This document shows positions 6,068 to 6,358 of a DNA stretch of 6,358 nt, one piece after another. A program made the translations under genes and the position numbers. Position 1 is the first letter of the stretch; every line of letters begins with the position of its first letter. The notes below the pieces were generated by a model, which worked only from the letters and a program-made list of their open reading frames with translations, was not told where the DNA came from and searched no databases. The DNA is taken from assembly GCA_017416055.1 (NCBI GenBank), contig JAFQDI010000263.1:1-6358 (forward strand), in the 5' to 3' direction. The stretch comes from Lachnospiraceae bacterium. Its GTDB lineage: Bacteria > Bacillota_A > Clostridia > Lachnospirales > Lachnospiraceae.

Positions 6068-6102
6068 ATTGTTTTTTATTAAATGCATTGTTTTTTATTA
6101 AA
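6068..6102 (+). repeat. Two 16-bp direct repeats next to the ppdK promoter
   Basis: ATTGTTTTTTATTAAA occurs perfectly at 6068-6083 and 6087-6102, with a start-to-start distance of 19 bp. The second copy ends 6 bp before the -35 box. The placement suits an activator site or an AT-rich UP-like element that contacts RNA polymerase. Confidence 0.75.
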
Positions 6103-6108
6103 AACATA

Positions 6109-6136
6109 TTTACAAGACGGAAGATTATGGTATAAT
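6109..6136 (+). promoter_or_regulatory. Promoter of ppdK (sigma-A type, extended -10)
   Basis: TTTACA (6109-6114) is separated by 16 bp from a perfect TATAAT (6131-6136), and TG at 6128-6129 one base before the -10 box makes it an extended -10 promoter. AT-rich DNA precedes it. Transcription should start near 6143, leaving a leader of about 128 nt. It is the strongest promoter match in the window. Confidence 0.85.
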
Positions 6137-6142
6137 ATTAAC

Positions 6143-6271
6143 GGTTCTCGTCCGCCACCCGAAAAGTTGAGGGTTTTTGTGCGGAGAGAAGAAGAGAGGA
6201 GACGGATCGGAGAGATTCGTCTTTGTATGCTGTGAAAAGATGATTCACAAAAAAGAGATGGAGGTACAGTA
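6143..6271 (+). promoter_or_regulatory. Structured 5' leader of ppdK
   Basis: Three stem-loops are visible. The first, at 6145-6190, pairs TTCTC, TCCGC and ACCC with GGGT, GCGGA and GAGAA (14 bp in all) and has a bulged G6150, a small asymmetric internal loop and a 10-nt end loop. The second pairs AGACGGA (6200-6206) with TTCGTCT (6216-6222), 7 bp with one G-U. The third pairs TGTGAA (6231-6236) with TTCACA (6244-6249) around 7 nt. The ribosome site GGAGGT (6260-6265) is left free. The first stem sits at the very 5' end of the message, which could stabilise it. No known riboswitch class was recognised. The internal GGGTTTTT could resemble a terminator, but its 4-bp stem is too short on its own. 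Confidence 0.55.
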
Positions 6272-6358
6272 ATGAACAAATGGGTTTATTTGTTTAAAGA
6301 AGGAAATGCGGATATGCGTAACCTTCTGGGTGGCAAGGGTGCTAACCTGGCAGAGATG
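6272..6358 (+). CDS. ppdK: Pyruvate, phosphate dikinase, N-terminal fragment
   Basis: The first 29 codons are present, running off the right edge; the full enzyme is about 870-880 residues. The start MNKWVYLF, the segment EGNADMRNLLGGKGANLAEM and the GGKGANLAEM signature are characteristic of the N-terminal nucleotide-binding domain of PPDK. The cytoplasmic enzyme interconverts pyruvate, ATP and phosphate with phosphoenolpyruvate, AMP and pyrophosphate. In clostridia it can work in gluconeogenesis or in pyrophosphate-linked glycolysis. GGAGGT at 6260-6265 lies 6 nt before ATG 6272. It has its own strong promoter and structured leader, so it is transcribed separately from the genes to the left. 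Confidence 0.93.
   Translation, partial: MNKWVYLFKEGNADMRNLLGGKGANLAEM

Noticed and set aside
5828..6082. 84-codon plus-strand open frame in the intergenic region
   Set aside because: It has no ribosome site, reads straight through a strong intrinsic terminator and AT-rich repeats, and the translation is low-complexity and unlike any known protein.
6157..6178. ACCC-loop-GGGTTTTT as an intrinsic terminator (attenuator) in the ppdK leader
   Set aside because: The stem directly before the U-run is only 4 bp with a 10-nt loop, too weak alone; the surrounding bases pair better as part of the longer stem-loop.
6231..6249. TGTGA...TCACA palindrome resembling a CRP site
   Set aside because: The half-sites are 9 nt apart rather than 6, it lies downstream of the promoter inside the leader, and it is better read as a leader hairpin.

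Overview
The window looks like a chromosomal segment of a low-to-mid GC Gram-positive anaerobe of the class Clostridia, most likely Lachnospiraceae. The grounds are strong purine-rich Shine-Dalgarno sites before nearly every gene, a CUT1-type sugar ABC transporter without its own ATPase, a YqeM-like methyltransferase next to Hsp33, and a PPDK gene whose N-terminus is of the clostridial type. No mobile element, CRISPR array, tRNA or rRNA was seen.

Layout. (1) Positions 1-2886, plus strand, form the 3' part of a carbohydrate uptake operon: the C-terminal end of a solute-binding protein, an intercistronic stem-loop, two inner-membrane permeases (MalF-like then MalG-like) and an uncharacterised single-pass membrane protein. 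A 12-bp hairpin at 2923-2951 closes the operon. The ATPase is not here; such importers often share an MsmK/UgpC-type ATPase encoded elsewhere. (2) Positions 5731-2993, minus strand, form a convergent three-gene operon: a SAM-dependent methyltransferase, the redox chaperone Hsp33 (hslO) and a type I L-asparaginase (ansA), with gaps of 39 and 21 nt. (3) Positions 5732-6271 are a 540-bp AT-rich intergenic region. (4) From 6272 the first 29 codons of pyruvate, phosphate dikinase (ppdK) run off the right edge.

The intergenic region is the least ordinary part. It holds a probable minus-strand promoter for the methyltransferase operon. It also holds a textbook plus-strand intrinsic terminator at 5924-5971 with no protein gene upstream on that strand for about 3 kb. 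With promoter-like boxes just before it, this suggests a small RNA of about 100-120 nt carrying a C-rich, Shine-Dalgarno-complementary stretch. Next come two sets of perfect direct repeats in AT-rich DNA, then a strong extended -10 promoter for ppdK. Finally there is a roughly 128-nt ppdK leader with a 14-bp interrupted stem-loop at the very 5' end and a duplicated 8-nt sequence that would allow two competing folds. The most original leads are the orphan-terminator RNA and the ppdK leader; both are inferences from sequence and unproven.
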